DNA of 6,759 bases from Oscillospiraceae bacterium (lineage in GTDB: Bacteria > Bacillota > Clostridia > Oscillospirales > CAG-272). Of the stretch, positions 1 through 4,557 are shown one piece after another (the first letter of the stretch is position 1; every line of letters begins with the position of its first letter). The position numbers were made by a program, and so were the translations under genes. Below the pieces are notes generated by a model. That model searched no databases. It was not told the origin of the DNA and saw only the letters and a program-made list of their open reading frames with translations. The DNA lies in NCBI GenBank assembly GCA_009779295.1, contig WREN01000127.1:1-6759 (forward strand), in the 5' to 3' direction.

Positions 1-2
1 GC

Positions 3-113
3 CGCATCAAACGTTTCAAGATTCTTCAGCTTCGTTACCGCAACAAACAGCGCAAACATTTCTTGCGGGTATCGCTCATTTGCGGAATATACAACTATGA
101 ATTAATGTTTTAG
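3..113 (+). CDS. Insertion-sequence transposase, C-terminal fragment (cut by window edge)
   Basis: The third frame is open from the left edge to a TAG at 111-113 and gives 36 residues. They include RYRNKQRKHFLRVSLI and end GIYNYELMF. This basic stretch followed by a short hydrophobic helix and a Y-N-x-E-L tail resembles the extreme C-terminus of IS5/IS4-superfamily DDE transposases, where a 'RYRNRRKRFGLRFNLIAGIYN'-like ending is common (from memory, not searched). The catalytic DDE residues would lie upstream, outside the window, so it cannot be judged whether the element is intact. The gene is followed within about 15 bp by a strong hairpin terminator. The other two forward frames give no recognisable protein. 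The family call is likely and the subgroup is uncertain. Confidence 0.6.
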   Translation, partial: RIKRFKILQLRYRNKQRKHFLRVSLICGIYNYELMF

Positions 114-126
114 GACATATCTAATA

Positions 127-169
127 AAAAATTCCCACAATTTATATTGTACGGGGAATTTTTATTTTT
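127..169 (+). terminator. Intrinsic terminator after the transposase, possibly bidirectional
   Basis: AAAAATTCCC (127-136) pairs perfectly with GGGAATTTTT (154-163). An inner stem ACAAT/ATTGT (137-141 with 146-150) lies inside the loop. The right arm runs into TTTTTATTTTT (159-169), a good U-tract for + strand transcripts. The left arm gives a U-rich run on the - strand too, so it could end transcription in both directions. It lies 14 bp after the transposase stop. Confidence 0.8.
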
Positions 170-355
170 CGAATAAACGACTACCATTTATGATTTCGAT
201 TTTTCGTTTTGCAGAATCAAGTTGAATATCTGATACAAAATGAGCAAAGATAAACCGAGAGGGTAATAATAACTCGTTCCTATTTATTTTTTTGAACATT
301 TTCAAACAATCAGACACTAATAAGACGGTAGAACGATAATTTTGAAATAAACCCC

Positions 356-395
356 AAAACAAAAACCCCTATGAATCGTTGGTACATAAGGGTTT
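356..395 (-). terminator. Intrinsic terminator of the tRNA operon
   Basis: Read on the - strand, AAACCCTTATG (395-385) pairs with CATAGGGGTTT (373-363) with one G-U pair and an 11-nt loop. The sequence then continues TTTTTGTTTT (365-356). It begins 6 bp after the encoded CCA of tRNA-Cys, as expected for the end of the tRNA transcript. Between this hairpin and the transposase terminator (170-355) I see no gene I can support. Confidence 0.85.
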
Positions 396-400
396 CTCTC

Positions 401-475
<75 letters not shown>

Positions 476-481
476 GTATTT

Positions 482-498
482 AACGCGTAATACGCGCT
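482..498 (-). repeat. Small hairpin just upstream of tRNA-Cys
   Basis: On the - strand AGCGCGT, loop ATT, ACGCGTT forms a 7-bp stem with one G-U pair, starting 7 nt before the 5' end of tRNA-Cys. It may help fold or process the spacer RNA. This is a structural observation only. Confidence 0.45.
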
Positions 499-519
499 TA
501 TAATATTATATGAAACGAC

Positions 520-541
520 GGGCGGCTAATATAAGCCGCCC
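520..541. repeat. GC-rich perfect inverted repeat in the Gly-Cys spacer, REP/MITE-like
   Basis: GGGCGGCT (520-527) and AGCCGCCC (534-541) form a perfect 8-bp stem around AATATA. The flanks read ...TAGGGGCGGCT...AGCCGCCCGTCG on the - strand. Short hairpins of the form TAGGGGCG-N-CGCCCG recur widely in Oscillospiraceae-type genomes as I remember them, so this may be a member of a dispersed palindromic family. There is no U-tract on either side, so it is not a good terminator. It sits in the middle of the tRNA-Gly to tRNA-Cys spacer. Confidence 0.55.
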
Positions 542-555
542 CTACGTTATTGCTT

Positions 556-570
556 GCAGGTGCAACCTGC
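556..570 (-). repeat. Hairpin directly after tRNA-Gly
   Basis: GCAGGT (556-561) and ACCTGC (565-570) form a perfect 6-bp stem with a 3-nt loop. On the - strand the hairpin begins 1 nt after the CCA of tRNA-Gly. A stable hairpin here could stop 3' exonucleases or guide endonuclease cleavage of the precursor. That role is inferred from position only. Confidence 0.5.
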
Positions 571-571
571 C

Positions 572-647
572 TGGAGCGGATTACGGGGCTCGAACCCGCC
601 ACCTCGACCTTGGCAAGGTCGCGCTCTACCAAATGAGCTAAATCCGC
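572..647 (-). tRNA. tRNA-Gly(GCC)
   Basis: The gene is 76 nt with CCA encoded at 574-572. The acceptor stem GCGGATT pairs with AATCCGC, with discriminator U. The anticodon loop is TTGCCAA, giving GCC. The T-arm GCGGG-TTCGAGC-CCCGT is canonical apart from one G-U pair. It is the fourth gene of the operon. Confidence 0.97.
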
Positions 648-654
648 ACATAAA

Positions 655-670
655 CGCCATATATATGGCG
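655..670. repeat. 16-bp perfect palindrome filling the Phe-Gly spacer
   Basis: CGCCATATATATGGCG is its own reverse complement. The spacer between tRNA-Phe and tRNA-Gly is only 24 nt, so this palindrome is most of it. The RNA could form a GGCG-capped hairpin between the two tRNAs. No U-tract follows it. Confidence 0.6.
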
Positions 671-671
671 C

Positions 672-747
672 TGGTGCCTCCGATCGGAATTGAACCAACG
701 ACACGGGGATTTTCAGTCCCCTGCTCTACCAACTGAGCTACAGAGGC
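672..747 (-). tRNA. tRNA-Phe(GAA)
   Basis: The gene is 76 nt with CCA encoded at 674-672. The acceptor stem GCCTCTG pairs with CGGAGGC through one G-U pair, with discriminator A. The anticodon loop CTGAAAA on a GGGGA/TCCCC stem gives GAA. The T-arm GTTGG-TTCAATT-CCGAT contains two G-U pairs but has a normal TTC loop. It follows two terminator-like hairpins on the same strand. Confidence 0.97.
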
Positions 748-751
748 AAAA

Positions 752-770
752 AACGTTGCAACGCAACGTT
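752..770 (-). terminator. Terminator-like hairpin immediately before tRNA-Phe
   Basis: On the - strand AACGTTGC, loop GTT, GCAACGTT is a perfect 8-bp stem, and the run of T continues through 748. tRNA-Phe begins at 747. Shape and U-tract fit an intrinsic terminator, but it lies inside the tRNA operon, so it may be a partial terminator, a processing hairpin or a dispersed palindrome. Confidence 0.5.
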
Positions 771-792
771 GAAAAAACGCAAGCGTTTTTTC
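771..792. terminator. Second terminator-like palindrome in the Asp-Phe spacer
   Basis: GAAAAAACGC (771-780) and GCGTTTTTTC (783-792) form a perfect 10-bp stem with an AA loop. The arms carry A and T runs, so either strand yields a hairpin ending in U residues. It abuts the neighbouring AACGTTGC hairpin with no gap. It could reduce transcription past tRNA-Asp. Confidence 0.5.
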
Positions 793-821
793 GCCGTAAA
801 ATTTTGCCATCATAAAAAATA

Positions 822-898
822 TGGCGACCCGGATGGGACTCGAACCCACGACCTCTAGCGTGACAGGCTAGCGTTCTAACCAACTGAACTACCGGGCC
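822..898 (-). tRNA. tRNA-Asp(GTC)
   Basis: The gene is 77 nt with CCA encoded at 824-822. The acceptor stem GGCCCGG pairs with CCGGGTC through one G-U pair, with discriminator G, the usual base for tRNA-Asp. The anticodon loop CTGTCAC gives GTC. The T-arm GTGGG-TTCGAGT-CCCAT is canonical. Only 4 nt separate it from tRNA-Val. Confidence 0.97.
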
Positions 899-902
899 AT
901 TA

Positions 903-978
903 TGGTGGGAACAACAGGGATCGAACCTGTGACACCCTGCTTGTAAGGCAGGTGCTCTCCCAGCTGAGCTATGCTCCC
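903..978 (-). tRNA. tRNA-Val(TAC)
   Basis: The gene is 76 nt with CCA encoded at 905-903. The acceptor stem GGGAGCA pairs with TGTTCCC through one G-U pair, with discriminator A. The anticodon loop CTTACAA on a CCTGC/GCAGG stem gives UAC. The T-arm ACAGG-TTCGATC-CCTGT is perfect. It is the first gene of the operon and begins 12 nt downstream of the -10 box. Confidence 0.97.
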
Positions 979-990
979 GCGACGAATTAT

Positions 991-1019
991 ATTATACCAT
1001 AACCAGATATATTTGTCAA
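991..1019 (-). promoter_or_regulatory. Consensus sigma-A promoter of the tRNA operon
   Basis: On the - strand TTGACA (1019-1014), a 17-bp spacer and TATAAT (996-991) match the housekeeping consensus at every base. A TGG precedes the -10 box (extended -10). Transcription would start near 984, about six bases before tRNA-Val. The -35 box lies only 8 bp after the methyltransferase stop, and no terminator separates them. Confidence 0.9.
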
Positions 1020-1027
1020 TACCTTTT

Positions 1028-1735
1028 TTATATTTTTTTACAAATATAATGACAGCGCTCTTTATCCCTCTTATCTGTTTCAAGGATTTCAAACTTACAT
1101 TCCTGTAAAATATAATTCAACGTTTCATCTGTATACATTCGTTCCGACTGGGTTTCCGAATATCTTTTATAAGAATCTTTTTCTTTTACAAATATATCTA
1201 ATATAAAATCGCATATGCACGTTTCCCTGTCGTAACAGTTCCGCCAAGCGCACAAAATACCGTCATCTTCCAAAACATAATCATGTTCCGCGAATATATT
1301 TTCAAACTTATGCTGGGTGTTGACATCAAAAATAAACAAGCCATTCGGATTCAGATAGTTATGAACAAGCGAAAAACATTTTTTGATATCTGACTCGTTC
1401 AGCAGATAATTAACACTGTCAAGGCAGCAAACAACCGCGTCAACAGTTCCGTACAACTCAAAACTCCGCATATCCTGATTCAACAACAGTACATCGCCTA
1501 CACGTTTACAGGCTTCGATGAGCATATCGACCGAAATATCGATACCAATCATATCGTACCCGAGCGCGGCAAGTTCAGCGGTCATACGACCGCTGCCGCA
1601 CGCGAGGTCAAGGACGAGATTCACATCGCCGTATTTTTTGAACATGCCGTCGATAAACTTCGCCCATTCGGCGTAGTTTATTTCGCTGTTTAAAATATCA
1701 TAATACTTCGCGAGAATGGAATATTGATCATTCAT
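1028..1735 (-). CDS. Class I SAM-dependent methyltransferase (YqeM-like)
   Basis: The 235-residue protein is a soluble class I methyltransferase using S-adenosylmethionine. The substrate cannot be told from sequence. Motif I is VLDLACGSGR (residues 41-50). The acidic residue that binds the ribose is expected at D66 in GIDIS, and NQDMR (86-90) fits the adenine-binding motif III position. The N-terminal stretch YSILAKYYDILNS...YAEWAKFID resembles the entry segment of YqeM-type enzymes, which have a Y-x-x-x-A-x-x-Y-D start and similar length. The C-terminal half looks like a mixed beta region ending CHYICKKI. The ATG lies inside the end of the YerC gene, an 8-bp ATGAATGA overlap that implies translational coupling. 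It has no strong ribosome binding site of its own. No terminator follows. The enzyme class is sure and the target unknown. Confidence 0.9.
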   Translation of the reverse strand: MNDQYSILAKYYDILNSEINYAEWAKFIDGMFKKYGDVNLVLDLACGSGRMTAELAALGYDMIGIDISVDMLIEACKRVGDVLLLNQDMRSFELYGTVDAVVCCLDSVNYLLNESDIKKCFSLVHNYLNPNGLFIFDVNTQHKFENIFAEHDYVLEDDGILCAWRNCYDRETCICDFILDIFVKEKDSYKRYSETQSERMYTDETLNYILQECKFEILETDKRDKERCHYICKKI

Positions 1736-2024
1736 TTTTATTCTTCAAACGCTCCAGTATAACCGCGTAACCGTCACTGCCGTATCTCAAACAGCGGTTG
1801 ACGCGGCTGATCGTAGCCGTACTCAAACCTGTCCGCTCGGAAATATCGTTGTAAATATTGTTCTCGCTCAACAATTTCGCGGCAAAAAATCTTTTCGACA
1901 TCTCCTGCAATTCCGCAATCGTACACAAATCGTCAAAAAAATTATAACACTCCTCGGTATCTTTCAGCGACAGTATCGCCTCGAATAAAAAATCAAGTCT
2001 GTCGTCTTTCATATTATGCGCCAT
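1728..2024 (-). CDS. yerC: YerC/YecD-family TrpR-related DNA-binding protein
   Basis: The 98-residue protein matches the small TrpR-superfamily regulators called YerC/YecD in Firmicutes. Family hallmarks are LSLKDTEECYNFFDDLCT (18-35), the helix with AELQEMSKRF, and the helix-turn-helix recognition region ISERTGLSTATISRVNRCL (61-79), followed by YGSDGY. The protein probably binds DNA as a helical dimer, but the operator and effector of this family are not settled, and the tryptophan pocket of TrpR should not be assumed. The ATG at 2024 is chosen over the internal ATG at 2012 because GGAGGG sits 7 nt upstream of it. It follows the ligase stop directly (TAA then ATG) and overlaps the methyltransferase by 8 bp, so the three genes form one operon. 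Its tie to lipoate metabolism is only positional. Confidence 0.93.
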   Translation of the reverse strand: MAHNMKDDRLDFLFEAILSLKDTEECYNFFDDLCTIAELQEMSKRFFAAKLLSENNIYNDISERTGLSTATISRVNRCLRYGSDGYAVILERLKNKNE

Positions 2025-2924
2025 TTAATTTCCCTCCAATAATTCTCTTATATCTTTTAAATCTTCAAATTTTGTTCCGATTAAACTTTGTTCCAACTCG
2101 GAAATATCGTTCATGCTGAAGAAATCGCCGAAGATTTTTATGTCCGTAATATATCCGCCGTCAACATTTAAATTTATCTCAACCGTACCGAAATCATAGC
2201 GTTTCTTGTCCTTGAAACTGTATTCTTTGGATTTGCCGAAGTTCCAATCCCACGTTGAGTATTTCGTGTCCGCGAGCTTTTGAATTTCGTTTGTATTGGG
2301 AAGTTCTCTAACTTCCGCGTCGAAACACGATTCAATAAACGATTTAAACTCCAGAACATCCATTTCACGATCCAACAACTCTTGAATGTTCACAACGCGG
2401 CTCCTGACGCTTTTGATCCCCTTGCTCTTAATTTTCTCCTCGTCAACGTTCAGACTGCCGGCGAGTTTTGTCAAATCCGCGCTGAACAACAAAGTCCCGT
2501 GGTGCAGAATTTTATCGTTGCGGCAGCATTGCGCGTTGCCGGAGATTTTTAACCCATTAACTTCAACATCGTTCCTGCCGCACAATTCCGCGCTGATACC
2601 CAGTTTGCTCAACGAGTTGATTATCGGCTGGGTATAGTGCTTAAAGTTTAAAACGTTTTCACTTTTGGGCGTGATGAACGTAAAGTTGACATTTCCTAAA
2701 TCGTGAAATACCGCGCCGCCGCCCGTCAACCGCCGGACGGCTTTGATGTTGTTTGTTTTTATATACCCCAGATTCAATTCTGCATACGCGTTCTGATTGC
2801 GTCCGATAATGACGGACGGTTCGTTCCGCCAGAGCATGATAACATCGGATTCTGTTTCCAATAAATATTCCTCACACGCTAAGTTGAAGTATGGATCGGT
2901 ATTTTCGTTTTTGAACAGTATCAT
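2025..2924 (-). CDS. lplA: Lipoate-protein ligase A family enzyme
   Basis: The 299-residue enzyme activates lipoic acid (or octanoate) with ATP and attaches it to a lysine of acceptor proteins such as GcvH or 2-oxoacid dehydrogenase E2 subunits in the cytoplasm. The lipoate-binding motif RRLTGGGAVFHD is at 64-75. The conserved lysine that contacts the lipoyl-AMP is K126 in NGLKISGNAQ (123-132). HHGTLLF (141-147) and KSVRSRVVNI (171-180) are also family signatures. From about residue 213 (KYSTWDWNFG...) it carries the small accessory C-terminal domain of bacterial LplA/LplJ, so it looks like a full two-domain ligase rather than an octanoyltransferase. The start ATG has AAGGTG 4 nt upstream. 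That ribosome binding site overlaps the -35 box of the divergent promoter. No lipoate-dependent enzyme or glycine-cleavage gene is in the window. No - strand promoter could be picked out upstream. Confidence 0.95.
   Translation of the reverse strand: MILFKNENTDPYFNLACEEYLLETESDVIMLWRNEPSVIIGRNQNAYAELNLGYIKTNNIKAVRRLTGGGAVFHDLGNVNFTFITPKSENVLNFKHYTQPIINSLSKLGISAELCGRNDVEVNGLKISGNAQCCRNDKILHHGTLLFSADLTKLAGSLNVDEEKIKSKGIKSVRSRVVNIQELLDREMDVLEFKSFIESCFDAEVRELPNTNEIQKLADTKYSTWDWNFGKSKEYSFKDKKRYDFGTVEINLNVDGGYITDIKIFGDFFSMNDISELEQSLIGTKFEDLKDIRELLEGN
2032..2037 (-). promoter_or_regulatory. Ribosome binding site of yerC, inside the end of the ligase gene
   Basis: GGAGGG on the - strand is read by the ligase as part of its final Glu-Gly codons. 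It lies 7 nt before the yerC ATG. It decides the start and suggests that ligase translation ends where yerC translation begins. Confidence 0.85.
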
Positions 2925-2932
2925 TTTTCACC

Positions 2933-2961
2933 TTGACATTAGTTTGTTATTGTGATATAGT
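2933..2961 (+). promoter_or_regulatory. Near-perfect sigma-A promoter for the amidohydrolase-deacetylase operon
   Basis: TTGACA (2933-2938), a 17-bp spacer and TATAGT (2956-2961), preceded by TGA (extended -10), give five or six of six consensus bases in each box. The expected start near 2967-2969 coincides with the left end of the hairpin element, leaving an untranslated leader of about 135 nt. The -35 box shares two bases with the ribosome binding site of the divergent ligase gene, so polymerase binding here could affect ligase expression. Confidence 0.85.
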
Positions 2962-2966
2962 TAAAT

Positions 2967-3081
2967 AAAACACCCGGCGCTGCAGCGCCACCCTCTTTCC
3001 CAAAGAGGGCAGGGATTAGTAACTTTTTTATCTCCTTGGCCTCTTTTGTAAAGAGGCTCCGCCCGCAGGCGGTGGTGTTTT
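2967..3081. repeat. MITE-like multi-hairpin element with inverted ends, forming the amidohydrolase leader
   Basis: The element is bounded by AAAACACC (2967-2974) and GGTGTTTT (3074-3081). Inside it four hairpins are arranged in mirror order. They are a GC palindrome GGCGCTGCAGCGCC (2976-2989), CCCTCTTT-CCC-AAAGAGGG (2991-3009), GCCTCTTT-TGT-AAAGAGGC (3039-3057) and CCGCC-CGCA-GGCGG (3059-3072). A spacer with TTTTTT lies at the centre. It has no coding potential. This architecture resembles non-autonomous repeats that I recall scattered through clostridial genomes, but copy number was not checked. I see no clear target-site duplication. The last hairpin plus TTTTT (3078-3082) is somewhat terminator-like, with five bases between stem and U-tract. 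Confidence 0.75.
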
Positions 3082-3088
3082 TATTAAA

Positions 3089-3094
3089 AGGAGG
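3089..3094 (+). promoter_or_regulatory. AGGAGG ribosome binding site of the amidohydrolase gene
   Basis: AGGAGG lies 9 nt before the ATG at 3104 and overlaps a possible GTG at 3095. The GTG therefore cannot be the start, and the ATG is preferred. It begins 7 nt after the right end of the hairpin element, so leader folding could influence access to it. Confidence 0.85.
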
Positions 3095-3103
3095 GTGCTA
3101 AAC

Positions 3104-3850
3104 ATGTATATAATCGATTTCCACACACATCCATTTATTTCAGAAGATGAAAATCTTTGCTTCTACGACGCGAACGTAGATTTTTTATCCGATATTGAAC
3201 GGGCGGGTATTGATAAATTCTGCGGAAGCGTCATTAAATATCTGAACCCTGAAAGTTTCGATGAGGTTCATGAATTAAACGCTCACGCTTTCGAACTTAA
3301 AAAACTGTATGGAGACAAGTATATTCCGGGCATACACATTCATCCGAAATTCGTTCGCGAATCCTGCGAAGAATTGAGTAATACCCGCACTAAACTCATC
3401 GGCGAGCTCGTGCCTTATATGATGGGCTGGGGAGATTTGAGTTATTCGTCAAAAGAATGTATCGAAATATTTAAACTGGCTGAAGAGTTGGGAATGGTTG
3501 TCAACGCGCATCCGACGACTATCGAAGATATGGAGAAAATTGTTAAAGAGACACCGAAACTGAATATCGTATTTGCTCATCCCGGAGAGAAAGCGCATTA
3601 TCTGGCTCAGCTTGAACTGATGGAGAAATACGACAACGTCTTCCTTGATTTATCCGGCACGGGATTGTTCCGCTACGCTATGCTCGCTTACGGAGTGAAA
3701 CGCGTCGGTAGCGGCAGGTTCGTTTTTGGAACGGATTTCCCGATTTGTAATGCCGCGATGAATATTGGCGGTGTTTTCGGTGAAGAATTATCCCAAAAGG
3801 ATTACGAAATGATCTTTCATGAAAATGCGGGAAATTTATTAGGACTATGA
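3104..3850 (+). CDS. Amidohydrolase-superfamily metal-dependent hydrolase (Amidohydro_2 type)
   Basis: The 248-residue soluble protein folds as a TIM-barrel metal hydrolase. The metal-binding HxH is in DFHTHP (H7, H9), right at the start. Further candidate ligands are E101 in IGELVP, H136 in NAHPT, H159 in FAHPG and the late aspartate D211 in FGTDFPI, with one motif per expected strand. GIHIHPKF (76-83) is an additional histidine pair. It resembles the short Amidohydro_2 (PF04909) group, which contains decarboxylases, lactonases and uncharacterised hydrolases, and the substrate cannot be predicted. TatD nucleases share a similar opening, but the order of later motifs fits less well. It is the first gene after a consensus promoter and overlaps the deacetylase by ATGA, so the two are co-translated. 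A role in handling a cell-envelope sugar or amide is only inferred from that neighbour. Confidence 0.88.
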   Translation: MYIIDFHTHPFISEDENLCFYDANVDFLSDIERAGIDKFCGSVIKYLNPESFDEVHELNAHAFELKKLYGDKYIPGIHIHPKFVRESCEELSNTRTKLIGELVPYMMGWGDLSYSSKECIEIFKLAEELGMVVNAHPTTIEDMEKIVKETPKLNIVFAHPGEKAHYLAQLELMEKYDNVFLDLSGTGLFRYAMLAYGVKRVGSGRFVFGTDFPICNAAMNIGGVFGEELSQKDYEMIFHENAGNLLGL

Positions 3851-4557
3851 AAAAGTTACTACCTCTTCTCATTATCCTATTTATACTCGGATTAACGACT
3901 ACCGTTATTTACGTAACCTACAAGCCGTCCAGATTGATTTTGACTTACCATTCTATATCGGAAACCGCACCTAACGAGTATTATGATTTATTCGTTAGAC
4001 CGGGTGACTTCGAAGCTCAGATGGCGGCAATACTCGAAAACAATATCCAAACGTTATTTTTTGGCGAAAAGGACGCAGGGTTATTTATTACGTTCGACGA
4101 CGGTTATGAGGATAATTATTACAACGCGTTCCCGATAATTAAACAATACGGCGTAAAAGTGACGATCTTTATGATAACCTCGTTGATCGACACGGACGGT
4201 TATCTAACTTCGGCGCAGATAAGAGAAATGTCGGACAGCGGACTTGTAAGTTTCGGGAGCCATTCACATACGCACCAGAACCTCACCAAAATCGATGAAT
4301 CGCAATTAATTGAAGAATTTACAACTTCTAAAAAGACTCTTGAAAGAGTTACAGGGAAGCACGTAACCGTATTATCCTATCCTTACGGATATTATAATAA
4401 TAAAGTTACCAAAACCGCATCAGATTTTTTTGATTATGCGGTCAATACAGCCGGACCGAATATTCTTAACAGCCTTTCCGGTAATATGGCGCTGCCGAGA
4501 ATTATTATACCGCGTAATATTGAAATTTCGAAATTTATAAATAAATGTTTTCCGTAG
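3847..4557 (+). CDS. Membrane-anchored polysaccharide deacetylase (NodB/CE4 family)
   Basis: The 236-residue protein removes N- or O-acetyl groups from a glycan, probably peptidoglycan or a surface polysaccharide, outside the cell. Residues 4-24 (LLPLLIILFILGLTTTVIYVT) after MKK form a signal anchor, with no clear lipobox. The NodB domain covers about 30-230. Its opening is LTYHSIS (32-38). Motif 1 is TFDDGYEDN (82-90), with D84 as the expected base and D85 as a metal ligand. Motif 2 is HSHTH (139-143), with H139 and H143 as ligands. Motif 3 appears as SYPYGYYN (177-184), without the arginine of PgdA-type enzymes. The YHS opening and YPYG motif resemble the PgaB/IcaB group. It starts within the ATGA overlap with the amidohydrolase, where only AGGA lies 2 nt upstream, so it depends on coupled translation. 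Its last 23 bp overlap the opposite-strand PHP gene. Family and location are well supported; the substrate is not. Confidence 0.93.
   Translation: MKKLLPLLIILFILGLTTTVIYVTYKPSRLILTYHSISETAPNEYYDLFVRPGDFEAQMAAILENNIQTLFFGEKDAGLFITFDDGYEDNYYNAFPIIKQYGVKVTIFMITSLIDTDGYLTSAQIREMSDSGLVSFGSHSHTHQNLTKIDESQLIEEFTTSKKTLERVTGKHVTVLSYPYGYYNNKVTKTASDFFDYAVNTAGPNILNSLSGNMALPRIIIPRNIEISKFINKCFP

Noticed and set aside
162..362. 66-codon - strand frame between the tRNA terminator and the transposase terminator
   Set aside because: It needs a TTG start that lies inside the tRNA terminator's U-tract. The internal ATG at 299 has no ribosome binding site, and the protein has no recognisable features. Its stop falls in a terminator stem, which keeps it barely possible, but support is too thin.
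520..792. Hairpins of the tRNA spacers as a CRISPR array
   Set aside because: The hairpins differ in sequence and spacing and are interrupted by tRNA genes.
498..1092. Several 60-100 residue frames on both strands across the tRNA cluster
   Set aside because: They run through five well-formed tRNA genes. The repeated 'VAQLVEQ/IAQLGEHLP..GSSPI' peptides are translations of tRNA bodies.
2174..2637. Frames of 64-90 codons on both strands inside the lipoate ligase gene
   Set aside because: They are shadows of a clear full-length ligase, with no ribosome binding site or protein-family similarity.
2967..3082. Hairpin leader as a metabolite riboswitch or T-box
   Set aside because: There is no T-box sequence, specifier-loop layout or recognisable riboswitch core. 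The mirrored hairpins and inverted ends fit a repeat element better.
3095..3097. GTG as start of the amidohydrolase
   Set aside because: It overlaps the AGGAGGG ribosome binding site. The ATG at 3104 has proper spacing and begins just before the DFHTHP motif, as in the family.
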